This document shows, piece by piece, positions 36,734 to 45,786 of a stretch of DNA of 64,000 bases (its first letter is position 1; each line of letters starts with the position of its first letter). Both the position numbers and the translations under genes were made by a program. The notes beneath the pieces were generated by a model. It was not told the DNA's origin. It did no database searches and saw only the letters and a program-made list of their open reading frames with translations. Source of the stretch: Rahnella laticis (GTDB lineage Bacteria; Pseudomonadota; Gammaproteobacteria; Enterobacterales; Enterobacteriaceae); contig NZ_JADOBI010000013.1 of NCBI RefSeq assembly GCF_015644585.1, positions 79,134 to 143,133 on the forward strand, written 5' to 3'.

Positions 36734-37318
36734 CTAACTCCCATTTCATAAAATGCCTTCGAATTTGAAAAAAAAAGTGTTATTTTCGCATCATAAATTA
36801 AGGGGAATATATTAAAATAGGAACGCAGTAATTTTCTGCAGTATATAGCGTACCCAGTTATGTCTATTTGCCATGCACCCAAAGAAATGCGTTAATTTTT
36901 ATAAGTAACACTTGTGAATCTAAATCAGATGCTGCTACAAAAAAACCGTGTGTTATCAAGATTAACTAAAGCTATGGCATTCACTCTTGAATGCGTTGAT
37001 CTATAATTATAATTTTGATATCGTGTTCACTATCATCATGAACATATAAACTTTAGTTTTATTATTTAGATTATTGCATGCTACATATGAATTACCTTCA
37101 ATTTTTAATGTTCTTTAATAATTAGTTAAAATTAAAAACTTTGAACACTTTTTTATTACCAATAATATTCCCACATAAATTATGTGAATTTTTAGTTACA
37201 AATTTTCGAAAGTCTGCTTTCAAATTTCAAGTATAGTCTAATCTATAAATAGTTGTGGAATTAATTACTATAAAATGATTCGATCACGAAACTTAAAAAG
37301 TAATTATGAGAGATATTC
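36734..37318. other. AT-rich intergenic region between divergent regulators
   Basis: About 585 very AT-rich bases. No gene is seen. Promoters of the LuxR-type gene (-) and the winged-helix-type gene (+) are expected here; TATA-rich segments are too many to choose one. Such DNA is a typical H-NS/Hha target. Confidence 0.5.
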
Positions 37319-38152
37319 ATGAAAAATAAATTAGTTATTTTCAGGGAAATATGCGGCCTTTACGAAACCATACTTAAAAATGAGTCTATAAACGAAGCCA
37401 TCATAAATCATTCATTGCTCATTTTGGATGAATTCCGTTCAAAAAAACTTTTTTATAAATATATTTTTAAAAATAATCGTTTTTTGGCTGTTAGTATCGC
37501 TGCATGTGTTTTTTATAATCAAAATGATTCCTATTTTTCTGATGTAAAATCAGAGTGCTTAAAAACAGGAATGATTAGTGAAAATACAATAACCTCACTA
37601 CTCTCCATGCTTAAAATCACAGGAAGAATAACTATTGACAAGAGCAGGTTAGATAAACGTAAAATAAAGTTTTCTTTCACAGAGAAAGGGGAGTTAGATA
37701 CGCTATCTTTAATAAATTCTGTAATGCCAGCTCTCAATATTTTGTTCCCTGACATTGTCAACTCACCCAGTTTATCGAAAAATGAGTTAAGTTTATTTTT
37801 CAAAAAATACTATGATATTTTCCACGCTGGTTTATATCTTGTAGATTTAACTAAAGGAGCTGAGATATTCATCACTAAGGACTCAGGCCATATGATCATG
37901 GTTAGCTTATTTATGTTATGCCAAAATAACGAGATTGAGTCAAAAAAATCGAAAATTTTATATATTTCAAAAAATTGTGGAGTATCACGTTCGCACTTAA
38001 GAAACATTCTCATTGAGGCAAATAAATTGAACCTCCTCGTTTTTGATAACAAGTCAGGGCACATTCAAATCCTTGATACTTTCAATTCTATGTTCAGGTC
38101 CTATATGGCATATTACTTTTCTTTTGTAATTTACGGGTTAAAAGTGAGTTAA
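37319..38152 (+). CDS. Putative winged-helix regulator
   Basis: The 277-residue, Lys/Ile/Asn-rich protein has two helix-turn-helix-like segments: ENTITSLLSMLKITGRITIDKSRLDKRKIKFSFTEKG (about residues 91-127), which has the recognition-helix-then-wing layout of MarR proteins, and ISKNCGVSRSHLRNILIEANKLNLLVFD (about 221-248). No family could be named. It is divergent from the LuxR-type gene and may regulate the autotransporter. Confidence 0.55.
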   Translation: MKNKLVIFREICGLYETILKNESINEAIINHSLLILDEFRSKKLFYKYIFKNNRFLAVSIAACVFYNQNDSYFSDVKSECLKTGMISENTITSLLSMLKITGRITIDKSRLDKRKIKFSFTEKGELDTLSLINSVMPALNILFPDIVNSPSLSKNELSLFFKKYYDIFHAGLYLVDLTKGAEIFITKDSGHMIMVSLFMLCQNNEIESKKSKILYISKNCGVSRSHLRNILIEANKLNLLVFDNKSGHIQILDTFNSMFRSYMAYYFSFVIYGLKVS

Positions 38153-38632
38153 AAAATTCTGAAAAAAAATTTGCAATATACTTCAAAGTAATAGCCTATA
38201 TTTAGGAACACTACCGTTATTCCCTAAAACATCTTGACTGAGAACTGCTAAGCTTCAAATCTGATATAAGAATAACCTTAGCTGTGGTTTTTGAGTAATA
38301 CAAAAATTACCCCCAAATTTTAACAACCCACAACCTTTACTAATTGGTAAAAACATGTTCTGAACTATAATCTCTTGACATCATCCATTTGTTGGAAACA
38401 TCTTTCAAATTCTCTACGTCGATTCTGCAAGCTGCTGAATTAGCTGCAGTAAATTCGACTCGACGTAAATTCGAGAATACAAAAGGTATTGAATTACCTA
38501 AGCATTAGACTTAACAATTGGTAAATAACTTGGAATATCTTTGGTATATAACTTCTATATAGCCTAAATACTCGTCAAAACTGTTTCTATCCAGCGTGCC
38601 AAGTGCACTCATCCTGGGAGAATGGATGTCGT
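38153..38632. other. Intergenic region before the IS407-type element
   Basis: About 480 AT-rich bases without a gene, containing the inverted repeat at 38409. Confidence 0.5.
38409..38478. repeat. Nested 70-base inverted repeat
   Basis: The outer arms ATTCTC-TACGTCGA and TCGACGTAAATTCGAGAAT pair fully apart from a five-base bulge; an inner pair CTGCAAGCTGCTGAATT and TTAGCTGCAG gives a second stem. It could be a structured RNA, a site for a recombinase, or a small mobile-element remnant. Confidence 0.5.
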
Positions 38633-38682
38633 TGACCTGCCCCCAGAATTAAATACAAGGCTCAGTTAGTAATGTCGGACCC

Positions 38683-39495
38683 TTAACTCTCATAATTACC
38701 CTTTCTCCAGCTCGCTGCAAATTCAGACGGCGTCTGATAATTCAGCGTGGAGTGCGGGCGACATTCGTTATAATCTTGACGCCATTTGCTGATGGTTTTC
38801 CTGGCATGATTGACGTCGCTGAACCAGTGTTCATTCACGCATTCATCGCGAAAGCGCCCATCAAAACTCTCAATAAATCCGTTCTGCGTTGGCTTGCCTG
38901 GCTGGATTAAGCGCAACTCAACACCATGCTCAAAAGCCCATCGATCCAGTGCGCGGCAGGTGAAATCCGGCCCCTGGCCAGTTCTTATCGTCGCCGGATA
39001 GCCTCGAAACAGTGCAATGCTGTCCAGAATACGTGTGATCTGAACGCCTGAAATCCCGAAGGCAACAGTGACCGTCAGGCATTCCTTTGTGAAGTCATCG
39101 ACGCAGGTAAGGCACTTGATCCTGCGACCGGTAGCCAGCGCATCCATGACGAAATCAATCGACCAGCTCATGTTGGGCGCCGCCGGGCGGAGCAGCGGCA
39201 GACGTTCTGTTGCAAGCCCTTTACGACGACGTCTGCGTTTAACGCCCAGCCCGTTCAGATGATAAAGGCGGTGCACGCGCTTGTGATTAACCAGAAGTCC
39301 TTCACGACGCAGTAACTGCCATATGCGGCGGTAGCCCAAACGGCTGCGCTCCAGTGCCAGTTCAGTAATGCGCCCTGATAAATGGGCATCAGCCGCCTGA
39401 CGCTGAGCGTCATAGCGGCAGGTCGACAGGGACAAACCTGCGAGTCTGCAGGCACTACGTTGCGACAGACCGGTCGCATCACACATCAACACCAC
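38683..39495 (-). CDS. IS407-type OrfB transposase with D-to-G change
   Basis: The 270-residue integrase-core protein matches IS407-group OrfB. The first Asp lies in MSWSIDFVMD and the Glu in NGFIESFDGRFRDE. The second Asp, normally in the DQGPEF or DNGPEF box, is replaced: the box reads RTGQGPDF, with Gly coded at 38977-38979. The enzyme is probably dead. OrfB is normally expressed by frameshifting from orfA. Confidence 0.88.
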   Translation of the reverse strand: MVLMCDATGLSQRSACRLAGLSLSTCRYDAQRQAADAHLSGRITELALERSRLGYRRIWQLLRREGLLVNHKRVHRLYHLNGLGVKRRRRRKGLATERLPLLRPAAPNMSWSIDFVMDALATGRRIKCLTCVDDFTKECLTVTVAFGISGVQITRILDSIALFRGYPATIRTGQGPDFTCRALDRWAFEHGVELRLIQPGKPTQNGFIESFDGRFRDECVNEHWFSDVNHARKTISKWRQDYNECRPHSTLNYQTPSEFAASWRKGNYES

Positions 39496-39518
39496 GACTT
39501 CGCGCTTCTGGTCTGTCG

Positions 39519-39782
39519 TCAGTACTTTCGCCCAAGAGCCACCTGAAGCGCCTCCTTATCCAGCATGGCCTCGACGAGCAGCTTCTTGAGTCTGGCGTTC
39601 TCTTCCTCAAGTGACTTCAGGCGCTTAACCTCAGGCACCTCCATGCCGCCACACTTCTTACGCCAGGTATAAAACGTGGCGTCGGAAATGGCGTGCTTAC
39701 GGCAGAGTTCCCGGGCAGAAACTCCGGCTTCAGCCTCGCGGAGAATACTGATGATCTGTTCATCGGAAAATTGCTTCTTCAT
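39519..39782 (-). CDS. IS407-type OrfA
   Basis: The 87-residue protein has a helix-turn-helix (FSDEQIISILREAEAGVSARELCRKHAISDATFYTWRKK) and a coiled-coil tail with LKSLEEENARLKKLL, typical of IS407-group OrfA. It appears intact. Confidence 0.92.
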   Translation of the reverse strand: MKKQFSDEQIISILREAEAGVSARELCRKHAISDATFYTWRKKCGGMEVPEVKRLKSLEEENARLKKLLVEAMLDKEALQVALGRKY

Positions 39783-39853
39783 GGGGATGTCCTCATGTGG
39801 CTTATGAAGACATTACTAACATCGTGGTGTATTAATCAACGGGGAGCAGGTCA

Positions 39854-40173
39854 AGCCTTAATGTGTGGAATATCGCTGGAGCACTAAAACAGCTAACATG
39901 ATAAAATTATGTCCATATTAATGAACTAGATTTAACATAATTATGATTATGTGAACTTAAGTTATTGTTTATAAACATAATTCCGATGCGCACTGGTGGG
40001 AATTTATCAATACGAGATTGTGCTTTGGTATTACTCATGATGTTCGTCACCAACAGATGCGGTATACGTTCGCGTCCATATGGGTCTCGACATGACCATT
40101 GAGAAAATCTGCCAGATATTGCGTGTAGTCAGACGACTAAATATCAACTCAATGCAAAATCTGTTTTGAAAAA
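39854..40173. other. Intergenic region, no gene seen
   Basis: About 320 bases between the IS and the HigBA terminator. A short + strand frame near 40035-40080 reads RHQQMRYTFAS, faintly like an integrase box, but is too short to call. Confidence 0.45.
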
Positions 40174-40199
40174 GAGAGCCTCGCTCAGGCGAGGCTCTC
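40174..40199. terminator. Strong intrinsic terminator after higA
   Basis: GAGAGCCTCGC and GCGAGGCTCTC make a perfect 11-base stem with loop TCAG, with TTT on one side and TTTTCAAAAC on the other. It ends the higBA unit. Confidence 0.8.
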
Positions 40200-40200
40200 T

Positions 40201-40503
40201 TTAGTGTATCTGCGTAGTTTGGGAATGTGGGGATGGAACAACATGCGAAATATCTACAGCTTCACGTGCTTTACTGAGATCATAAGTTGCCTGCATAGCA
40301 AGCCAAAGGCGTGCAGCTATGCCTAGCCCAGCTTCGAGGCGTACCGCCATCTCTGGAGTAATCGCCGTTTTACCGGCAGCCACCTTGCTCAAAGCTGACG
40401 GCGAGATACCAAGATCTCGAGCAAGTGAACGTAGAGTGATTTTATAATCATCAAGATACTCCGTAATTAATCCGCCTGGGTGCGGTGGGTTAAACATAGC
40501 CAT
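40201..40503 (-). CDS. higA: HigA-type antitoxin
   Basis: The 100-residue protein starts with the family pattern FNPPHPGGLITEYLD and has an XRE helix-turn-helix (about residues 22-75: LRSLARDLGISPSALSKVAAGKTAITPEMAVRLE, then ARLWLAMQATYDL). HigA binds and inhibits HigB and represses the operon. It starts at the last base of the toxin stop, which precedes it, the usual HigBA order. Confidence 0.93.
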   Translation of the reverse strand: MAMFNPPHPGGLITEYLDDYKITLRSLARDLGISPSALSKVAAGKTAITPEMAVRLEAGLGIAARLWLAMQATYDLSKAREAVDISHVVPSPHSQTTQIH

Positions 40504-40793
40504 TAATGATAATCCTCTAAATTAAGTATATATGCATCCCCATCTCTAAATTCGAAGGTGATCCGCCAGTTAGCTCTAACAGTTATAGAAAACAGATTAT
40601 GTTTATCACCCTTCAGAGGGTGCAGTTTAAAATTTGGATAAAGCCTAAAGTCATCAGTGGTTGATGCTTCATCAAGTACGAGTAAGCGGAGTTTAATGCG
40701 CTCAGCGTCTTTAGCTTGAACCCCGCTTACGTCCCCTTTTTCGTAGAGCTTTTGCAGCCCTTTGTGCTTCCAGCTTTTTATCACTTTAATCAC
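40503..40793 (-). CDS. higB: HigB-type RelE-family toxin
   Basis: The 96-residue protein has the HigB pattern: SWKHKGLQKLYEKGD at the start, then LNLRLLVLDEAS-like (IKLRLLVLDEAS), LHPLKGDKHNLFSITVRANWRITFEFRDGDAYILNLEDYH. The last part includes the conserved WRITFEF and the C-terminal YH. HigB cleaves mRNA on the ribosome. The start is a GTG. Confidence 0.92.
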   Translation of the reverse strand: MIKVIKSWKHKGLQKLYEKGDVSGVQAKDAERIKLRLLVLDEASTTDDFRLYPNFKLHPLKGDKHNLFSITVRANWRITFEFRDGDAYILNLEDYH

Positions 40794-40797
40794 TTCC

Positions 40798-40816
40798 TGT
40801 TTCTCAATAGGAAACA
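40798..40816 (-). promoter_or_regulatory. HigA operator 1
   Basis: TGTTTC-TCAATAG-GAAACA is a perfect inverted repeat directly upstream of higB. Confidence 0.65.
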
Positions 40817-40827
40817 GTATACCATGC

Positions 40828-40844
40828 GTTTCCTAAAAGGAAAC
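40828..40844 (-). promoter_or_regulatory. HigA operator 2
   Basis: GTTTCCT-AAA-AGGAAAC is a perfect inverted repeat with the same half-site as operator 1; the centres are about 29 bases, nearly three helical turns, apart. Two such sites are expected for a cooperative HigA repressor. Confidence 0.65.
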
Positions 40845-41000
40845 ATCGGGCTTTGCCACTTTATAAGAATGAAGGAAAGACACGAAGCTCTACCACCGCT
40901 CGATTAATTTTATCATATTGATTTAATTAACATAAATAGCATTAACCGCACCACGATGTAAGCCCCATTTTATAATGGAATTATCAGTACGCATTGAATC

Positions 41001-41687
41001 GGCTGCACTGCATCCAAAGAAGCCGCGCTTGAATCGCTTAACCGGTATCGTGATACGCCTACCGGACGCATCCGCATCAATGCTGCCGTTGAAGCGGCAA
41101 ACCTTTTGCTTGCGCCGGTCATGCCCGCATTTATAGATCGCTATCCCGATATTGAAATCGATATTGTGGGCAGCAACCGTATGGTTGACGTCACTGATGC
41201 GGGCTTTGATGCCGGTATCCGCTATGGTGGCACTGTCCCGGAAGACATGGTTGCCCGGCGTTTATCTGCCGATATTCGCTGGGTTATCGCCGCATCCCCC
41301 GACTACCTGGAACGCTACGGAACGCCTGAACATCCGGATGATTTGTTACACCATCGCTGCATCAGCAATCGTCTCGGCGATGAGCGGATTTATCGCTGGG
41401 AGCTTGAGCGAGACGGTGAAACGTACCAAATCTCTGTGCCCGGCTCAGTGACGGTCAATCAGGCTGAAACCGGCCTTGTGGCCGTACTGGGCGGAGCCGG
41501 CCTGATGTATTTTCCGGAGCCTCTTGTTGCCCCCTACGTGAAGGATGGACGGCTCCGCCTGGTGCTTACGGAATGGTCCCCACTGGAGGAAGGTTTTCAT
41601 ATTTATTATTCAAGCCGTCGGCAACTGCCGACCGGGTTTCGCCTTCTGATTGAGTTCATACAGGAGGCCAGGCCGCTGGGGTTGTGA
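41001..41687 (+). pseudogene. LysR-type regulator fragment 1 (DNA-binding part missing)
   Basis: The frame codes the effector-binding domain of a LysR regulator: ALESLNRYRDTPTGRIRINA, PVMPAFIDRYPDIEIDIV, VTDAGFDAGIRYGG, a typical central region and a complete C-terminus. The N-terminal helix-turn-helix and linker (about 80 residues) are absent; a stop lies at 40995 in this frame. The homology begins at about 41010. It is a 5'-truncated remnant. Confidence 0.85.
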
Positions 41688-41723
41688 AATAGCGCTTCCA
41701 TACGGGACGATGCGATTTCGTCT

Positions 41724-42267
41724 TTATCGTTCCGTGGCGGATATCAGTAAATCAATCAGGGCCTTCACTCTTTTCGTTTTACCCGCGTTTTTGGGGTAAT
41801 AGAGATAGACTGGCGGGTAGGTTTTCCAGTGACTCTCCATCGCGGGGATAAAGAGCTCCCTGTCGGGCTGTAACTGCCAGATGGGTTCAAACAAGCGTCC
41901 AATTCCCAGCCCGTTACGGATCCCGTCAGCCATAACGTCGATATCGTTACTGATTAACTGCCCGGGCATCTCAACCGTCAACTGCTCTCCACGGTCGTTC
42001 AGGATCAACGGAAGGATTCGGTTGTTAGTAATAAAGCGGTAGCCAATCAGCTTGTGTTGACTGAGATCTGACGGTACCTCAGGCGTTCCATGCTCGCTGA
42101 GATAGGCTGAGGATGCATATAACCCTTCACGAAAGGGTTTCATTAACGGCCGCGCCACCACCCCACCCTCGAGGATATCTCCAAAACGGATCCCAAAATC
42201 AAAACGCTCTTCGATTATATTCACGGTACGGTCGTAAACCGATATTTCCAGTTGTATACCCGGATAC
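41724..42267 (-). pseudogene. LysR-type regulator fragment 2 (DNA-binding part missing)
   Basis: On the opposite strand a second, different LysR effector domain is seen from YPGIQLEISVYDRTVNIIEERFDFGIRFGD to its end in LIDLLISATER. Homology stops at about 42267, where the DNA becomes a dehydrogenase fragment on the + strand. The frame stays open beyond the junction to 42458, but that part is antisense to the dehydrogenase and not LysR-like. The N-terminal half is missing. Confidence 0.85.
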
Positions 42268-42504
42268 GCGCACAAAGGTATCCGAATTAATGCGATTTGC
42301 CCGGGGATTATCGAGACCCCAATTGTATCCGGCATGCTTGAATCCCAGCCTGAAGCGATGGCCGAACTCATGAAAGAAGTTCCCATGCGACGGTTGGGCC
42401 GCGCTGAGGAAATCGCCGATGCCGTGCTCTGGTTATGCAGTCCGGCATCAAGTTTCATCGTGGGACATGCACTGCCTGTCGATGGCGGATATACCGTTCG
42501 CTAA
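42268..42504 (+). pseudogene. Short-chain dehydrogenase, 3' fragment
   Basis: The DNA codes 78 residues with INAICPGIIETPIV, MRRLGRAEEIADAVLWLCS and the C-terminal HALPVDGGYTVR, the end of a classical short-chain dehydrogenase (about 250 residues). The first two thirds, including the cofactor-binding GxxxGxG and active-site YxxxK, are missing. It joins LysR fragment 2 head-on, showing recombination. Confidence 0.85.
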
Positions 42505-42550
42505 CATCTGTTTTTTTACGAATTAGTTTAGCTTAAATGAGAACCAGATT

Positions 42551-43735
42551 ATGTCCCGTGAGTCATTTGAACCACATTCAAATAAAGGTTTCTTGCGAGT
42601 TTTGCTGACTCTCATGCTTGTCATATTTTCTGGTTTTCTTATTATCGGGGGCGCTCTGCCCGTTCTGCCGCGATATGTCCATAACGTATTGGGTTTTGGC
42701 ACCTTTACGGTTGGCCTGGTGACCGGTTTTCAATTCGCAGCATCTCTGGCATCTCGTTTTGCCGCAGGCCGCTACGCCGACCTTCGAGGTGGTAAGAAAT
42801 CCATCGTTCTGGGTCTGTTTCTGGCTATCGGTGGCGGTATGTTCTATCTCATATCACTGCTGTTCATCACACATCCAATAGCCGCTATAAGTCTGATACT
42901 GACAGGAAGAGCAGTCATCGGCGCGGCTGAAAGCTTCATTATCACCGGAGGAATGACACTCGGTCTGGCTCTCACCGGCGAAAAACAAGCAGGTCGTGTC
43001 ATCGCATGGGTGGGCACCGCTATGTTTGTAGCTTTCGCTTTAGGCGCGCCTGTAGGAACCTATCTTTACGACAAAGCCGGTTTTTTATGGATTGCATCAG
43101 CGACCATCCTCCTCCCATTTGCCGCGCTTGCAACTGTGCGTATCCTCCAGGACCATGTTGACCCCAAAGCCAGTAAAGGCGCAATCACACGGACAATGAA
43201 AGCCGTATGGGTCCCAGGACTGGGTGCGGCACTCAACGGCGTCGGTTATGCAGCTCTGCTTTCCTTTTCTGTACTTATGTATGCAAATAAAGGATGGGGA
43301 ATGGGGTGGCTGCCGGTCTCCGCATTCGCGACAGCACTCATAGCTGCGAGACTTTTATTAGGACAGCTGATCGATTCGCTCGGCAGCATTCGTGTTGGGG
43401 TCATCTTTTCTGTCATTACCGCGGCTGGGCAAGGGTTAATTGGATTTGCCCCAAATCCCCTGATTGCTGCCTTGGGAGCTGCAATGACCGGAGCCGGATG
43501 GGCAATGGTATACCCAGCATTTGGCGCAGAGGCTGTACGCCGCGTTGGCATGGCAAATAAAGGCATGGCAATGGCAGCCTATTCAGCCTTCCCTGACTTT
43601 GCCATCGGTCTGGCGAGCCCGGTTTTAGGACTGTTAGTTTCACCAGATAAAATCAGCATTGTCTTTCTGTGGAGCATGGTTTTGGTGAGTCTTGCTATTC
43701 CGGTAGCGCTTTGCTCGAGAGGGCGATTACCCTGA
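42551..43735 (+). CDS. MFS transporter, YhhS/YfcJ-like
   Basis: The 394-residue protein has 12 predicted helices and the MFS A-motif-like segment GRYADLRGGKKSIVLG after helix 2 (about residues 77-92), plus GRAVIGAAESFIITGG in the YhhS/YfcJ arabinose-efflux-like branch. It would export a small molecule; the substrate is unknown. It lies 46 bases past the dehydrogenase fragment in the same direction, so it may once have been in an operon with it. The start ATG is at the end of a short AT-rich leader. Confidence 0.88.
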   Translation: MSRESFEPHSNKGFLRVLLTLMLVIFSGFLIIGGALPVLPRYVHNVLGFGTFTVGLVTGFQFAASLASRFAAGRYADLRGGKKSIVLGLFLAIGGGMFYLISLLFITHPIAAISLILTGRAVIGAAESFIITGGMTLGLALTGEKQAGRVIAWVGTAMFVAFALGAPVGTYLYDKAGFLWIASATILLPFAALATVRILQDHVDPKASKGAITRTMKAVWVPGLGAALNGVGYAALLSFSVLMYANKGWGMGWLPVSAFATALIAARLLLGQLIDSLGSIRVGVIFSVITAAGQGLIGFAPNPLIAALGAAMTGAGWAMVYPAFGAEAVRRVGMANKGMAMAAYSAFPDFAIGLASPVLGLLVSPDKISIVFLWSMVLVSLAIPVALCSRGRLP

Positions 43736-43964
43736 CTGGATTTTTGAACCTTCACTGAACACCGGTTATCTATAACAATTGCAGCTAATGTTGCCTGGGG
43801 CCACATAATCAAGTAACTGCAAAAAATTGTTGTCGTTAAAACTGACGAGTTTATCAACCGTATTTCCGACAAATTGGCGTGCTAGCGATTCGTCAGACCT
43901 GCCTACAAAGACCTGAATTAGGCGAACACATTTTTTCACTACCGACTGATAAAGATTGTGACGA

Positions 43965-43991
43965 AACCGCTCTCCACTCAAGAGAGCGGTT
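43965..43991. terminator. Bidirectional intrinsic terminator
   Basis: AACCGCTCT and AGAGCGGTT make a nine-base stem followed by TTTTATTATC on the + strand. It lies between convergent MFS and symporter genes. Confidence 0.78.
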
Positions 43992-43999
43992 TTTTATTA

Positions 44000-45274
44000 T
44001 CAGAATTCAGTCTGCAATTTAACTGATTCCGGCTCAGAACCTTCGTTCTTCGATAACATGGCTGTGGCAATACCATTACCAAGCACATTAATTGCCGAAC
44101 GCCCCATATCAAGGAAGTGGTCGATTCCCATTAACAACAAAATTCCTGCAACCGGGATATTGAAGCTTGGGATAGTCGCAGCCAGAACCACAAGGGCAGA
44201 GCGTGGCACTCCTGCAATCCCTTTTGAAGCCAGCATCAATGTCAGCATCATCATGGTAGTTTCTGTGAAATTAAGATGAATGTTATAAGCCTGTGCAATA
44301 AAGACTGATGCAAAAGAGCAGTAAACCATTGAACCGACGAGGTTAAACGAATAACCAATAGGTAGAACGAATGAGGCGATATTACGTGAGCAACCAAACT
44401 TCTCCAATTGCTCGAGTGTCTTAGGATACGCGGCCTCAGAACTACTTGTTGTAAAAGCAACCAGAACTGGATCTTTAAGCATATTCAAAAGACGGAAAAC
44501 TTCTTTCTTAAGGACAATATAACCTACCGACAATAACATCACGCTGGTCAACATAATAGCGACATAATATCCTCCGATAAAAGAGGCATAATTTAGTAGG
44601 ATGCCTAGACCTTGAGTCGCTATAACCGACGATATTGCCGCAAAAATGGCTAATGGCGCTACATACATCACATAGCCTGTCATTTTGAGCATAATATGTG
44701 ACACAACGCTAAGCGAAGCTACCAACGGGGCATTGAATTTTTCACCCAGAGACGCACCTGCAATACCAAAAAACAATGAAAATACAACAATTTGCAAGAT
44801 TTCATTGCTAGCCATTGCTTCGGTTATACTGGTTGGAATGGTATGCGATAAAAACGCTTTAAGATTCATCCCGCTTACGGCCAGGCCCGTATCAACTGAC
44901 TCTTTTGGGATAGCCAGATTTAAGCCACTACCAGGATGGAAAATAGTAACAATAAAAAGACCAACCAGAATAGAAAAAATGGATGAAATGATGAACCAAA
45001 TCATTGCCTTGCCACCGACCCTACCTATAGTAGCAGTCTCACCAAGACGCATGATGCCCACGGTTAACGTGCTAAAAACTAATGGTGCAATCACCATTTT
45101 TATCAGCCGTAAAAATAAATCGGTAAAAAGAGTAATGTTTCCAGCCCATGATTGGATAGTATCTGACGAAGCGTAAGAATGGATTGTTGCTCCTGAAATA
45201 ATGCCGGCCAGCATGAAAATTACTATAAACAACGTTAGCTTGTTTTTGGTTGCCACAAAAATAACCCCTATCAT
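44000..45274 (-). CDS. Dicarboxylate/amino acid:cation symporter (DctA/GltP family)
   Basis: The 424-residue protein has the hallmarks of the glutamate-transporter fold: TTSSSEAAYPKTLEQLE (serine-rich re-entrant loop HP1), the SFNLVGSMVYCS region of helix 7, LASKGIAGVPRSALVVL (HP2) and GIDHFLDMGRSAINVLGN (helix 8). It imports C4-dicarboxylates, acidic amino acids or related substrates with protons or sodium. The exact substrate is unclear; typical DctA signatures are only partly present. A GTG six codons in is an alternative start. Confidence 0.9.
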   Translation of the reverse strand: MIGVIFVATKNKLTLFIVIFMLAGIISGATIHSYASSDTIQSWAGNITLFTDLFLRLIKMVIAPLVFSTLTVGIMRLGETATIGRVGGKAMIWFIISSIFSILVGLFIVTIFHPGSGLNLAIPKESVDTGLAVSGMNLKAFLSHTIPTSITEAMASNEILQIVVFSLFFGIAGASLGEKFNAPLVASLSVVSHIMLKMTGYVMYVAPLAIFAAISSVIATQGLGILLNYASFIGGYYVAIMLTSVMLLSVGYIVLKKEVFRLLNMLKDPVLVAFTTSSSEAAYPKTLEQLEKFGCSRNIASFVLPIGYSFNLVGSMVYCSFASVFIAQAYNIHLNFTETTMMMLTLMLASKGIAGVPRSALVVLAATIPSFNIPVAGILLLMGIDHFLDMGRSAINVLGNGIATAMLSKNEGSEPESVKLQTEF

Positions 45275-45751
45275 ATTTTTTACGTATTGATTTCAGCCCT
45301 GAGGACTTACTTATCGTAATAGACTGAAATATTCGACGCATACATTGAGTAAAAGTGTCGTGGGATACAACCCTTTTTTGTGTTATTTTTTGTCGAATAA
45401 ATCTTAGTTTGCCCTGTGTATCGCGATCATCTAGCTGTCGTAACAACGATGCACAACGGCCGTATTGCAGTTGTCTCCCAGTACCTAAGGAAACGCCCCT
45501 GGTGTTTCACACTCCACCATTCTGCCCAAGCTATGCATAGACAACCTGACCGAGACTGGTGCCTCAGTGGGAAGCAGTGGAAGTGCTTGCCATTCTGGGA
45601 TACAACATTTACCGCAGGCAAGCATACTCTCAAAGAAGATTTCAATTCACGCACTTAAACAATGAACGTATTTTTTCGAGAAAACGTATCTTTGGTGAGA
45701 ATTGAAAATATGCCATAGACTTACAAGTCGGGTATAGAATGCTGCCACTCA
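45275..45751. other. Intergenic region, no gene seen
   Basis: Close to 480 bases. Short frames on both strands show no family likeness. It should hold the promoter of the symporter gene on the - strand. Confidence 0.45.
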
Positions 45752-45771
45752 AGAGGGCAGTATTGCCCTCT
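45752..45771 (-). terminator. Terminator of the diguanylate cyclase gene
   Basis: AGAGGGCA-GTAT-TGCCCTCT is a perfect stem 16 bases past the stop of the - strand gene; the following T-run is modest. Confidence 0.65.
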
Positions 45772-45786
45772 TACCTCTCAATATAA

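Larger units (their letters stand above)
38633..39853 (-). mobile_element. IS3-family insertion sequence, IS407 group (probably inactive)
   Basis: About 1221 bases bounded by TGACCTGCCCCCAGAATT and, inverted, TGACCTGCTCCCCGTTGATT, both running on to TTAGTAATGTC. It contains orfA and orfB of the IS407 type. No four-base target duplication is visible. OrfB has lost one catalytic aspartate, so movement by its own transposase is doubtful. Confidence 0.9.

Noticed and set aside
38633..39853. Target-site duplication of the IS407-type element
   Set aside because: The four flanking bases differ (TCGT and AGCC).
39990..40165. Possible tyrosine-integrase remnant (RHQQMRYTFAS)
   Set aside because: The likeness is only a few residues, broken by stops, with no second conserved box in a consistent frame.
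41106..41687. Complete LysR gene starting at TTG 41106
   Set aside because: A LysR regulator needs an N-terminal helix-turn-helix; homology extends upstream of this codon but is cut off by 40995, so it is a fragment.
43766..43981. A 71-codon frame on the - strand between the MFS and symporter genes
   Set aside because: It overlaps a terminator hairpin and shows no family likeness or convincing ribosome site.
45416..45658. Frames on both strands in the gap upstream of the symporter
   Set aside because: Composition is irregular and there is no recognisable motif; probably chance.
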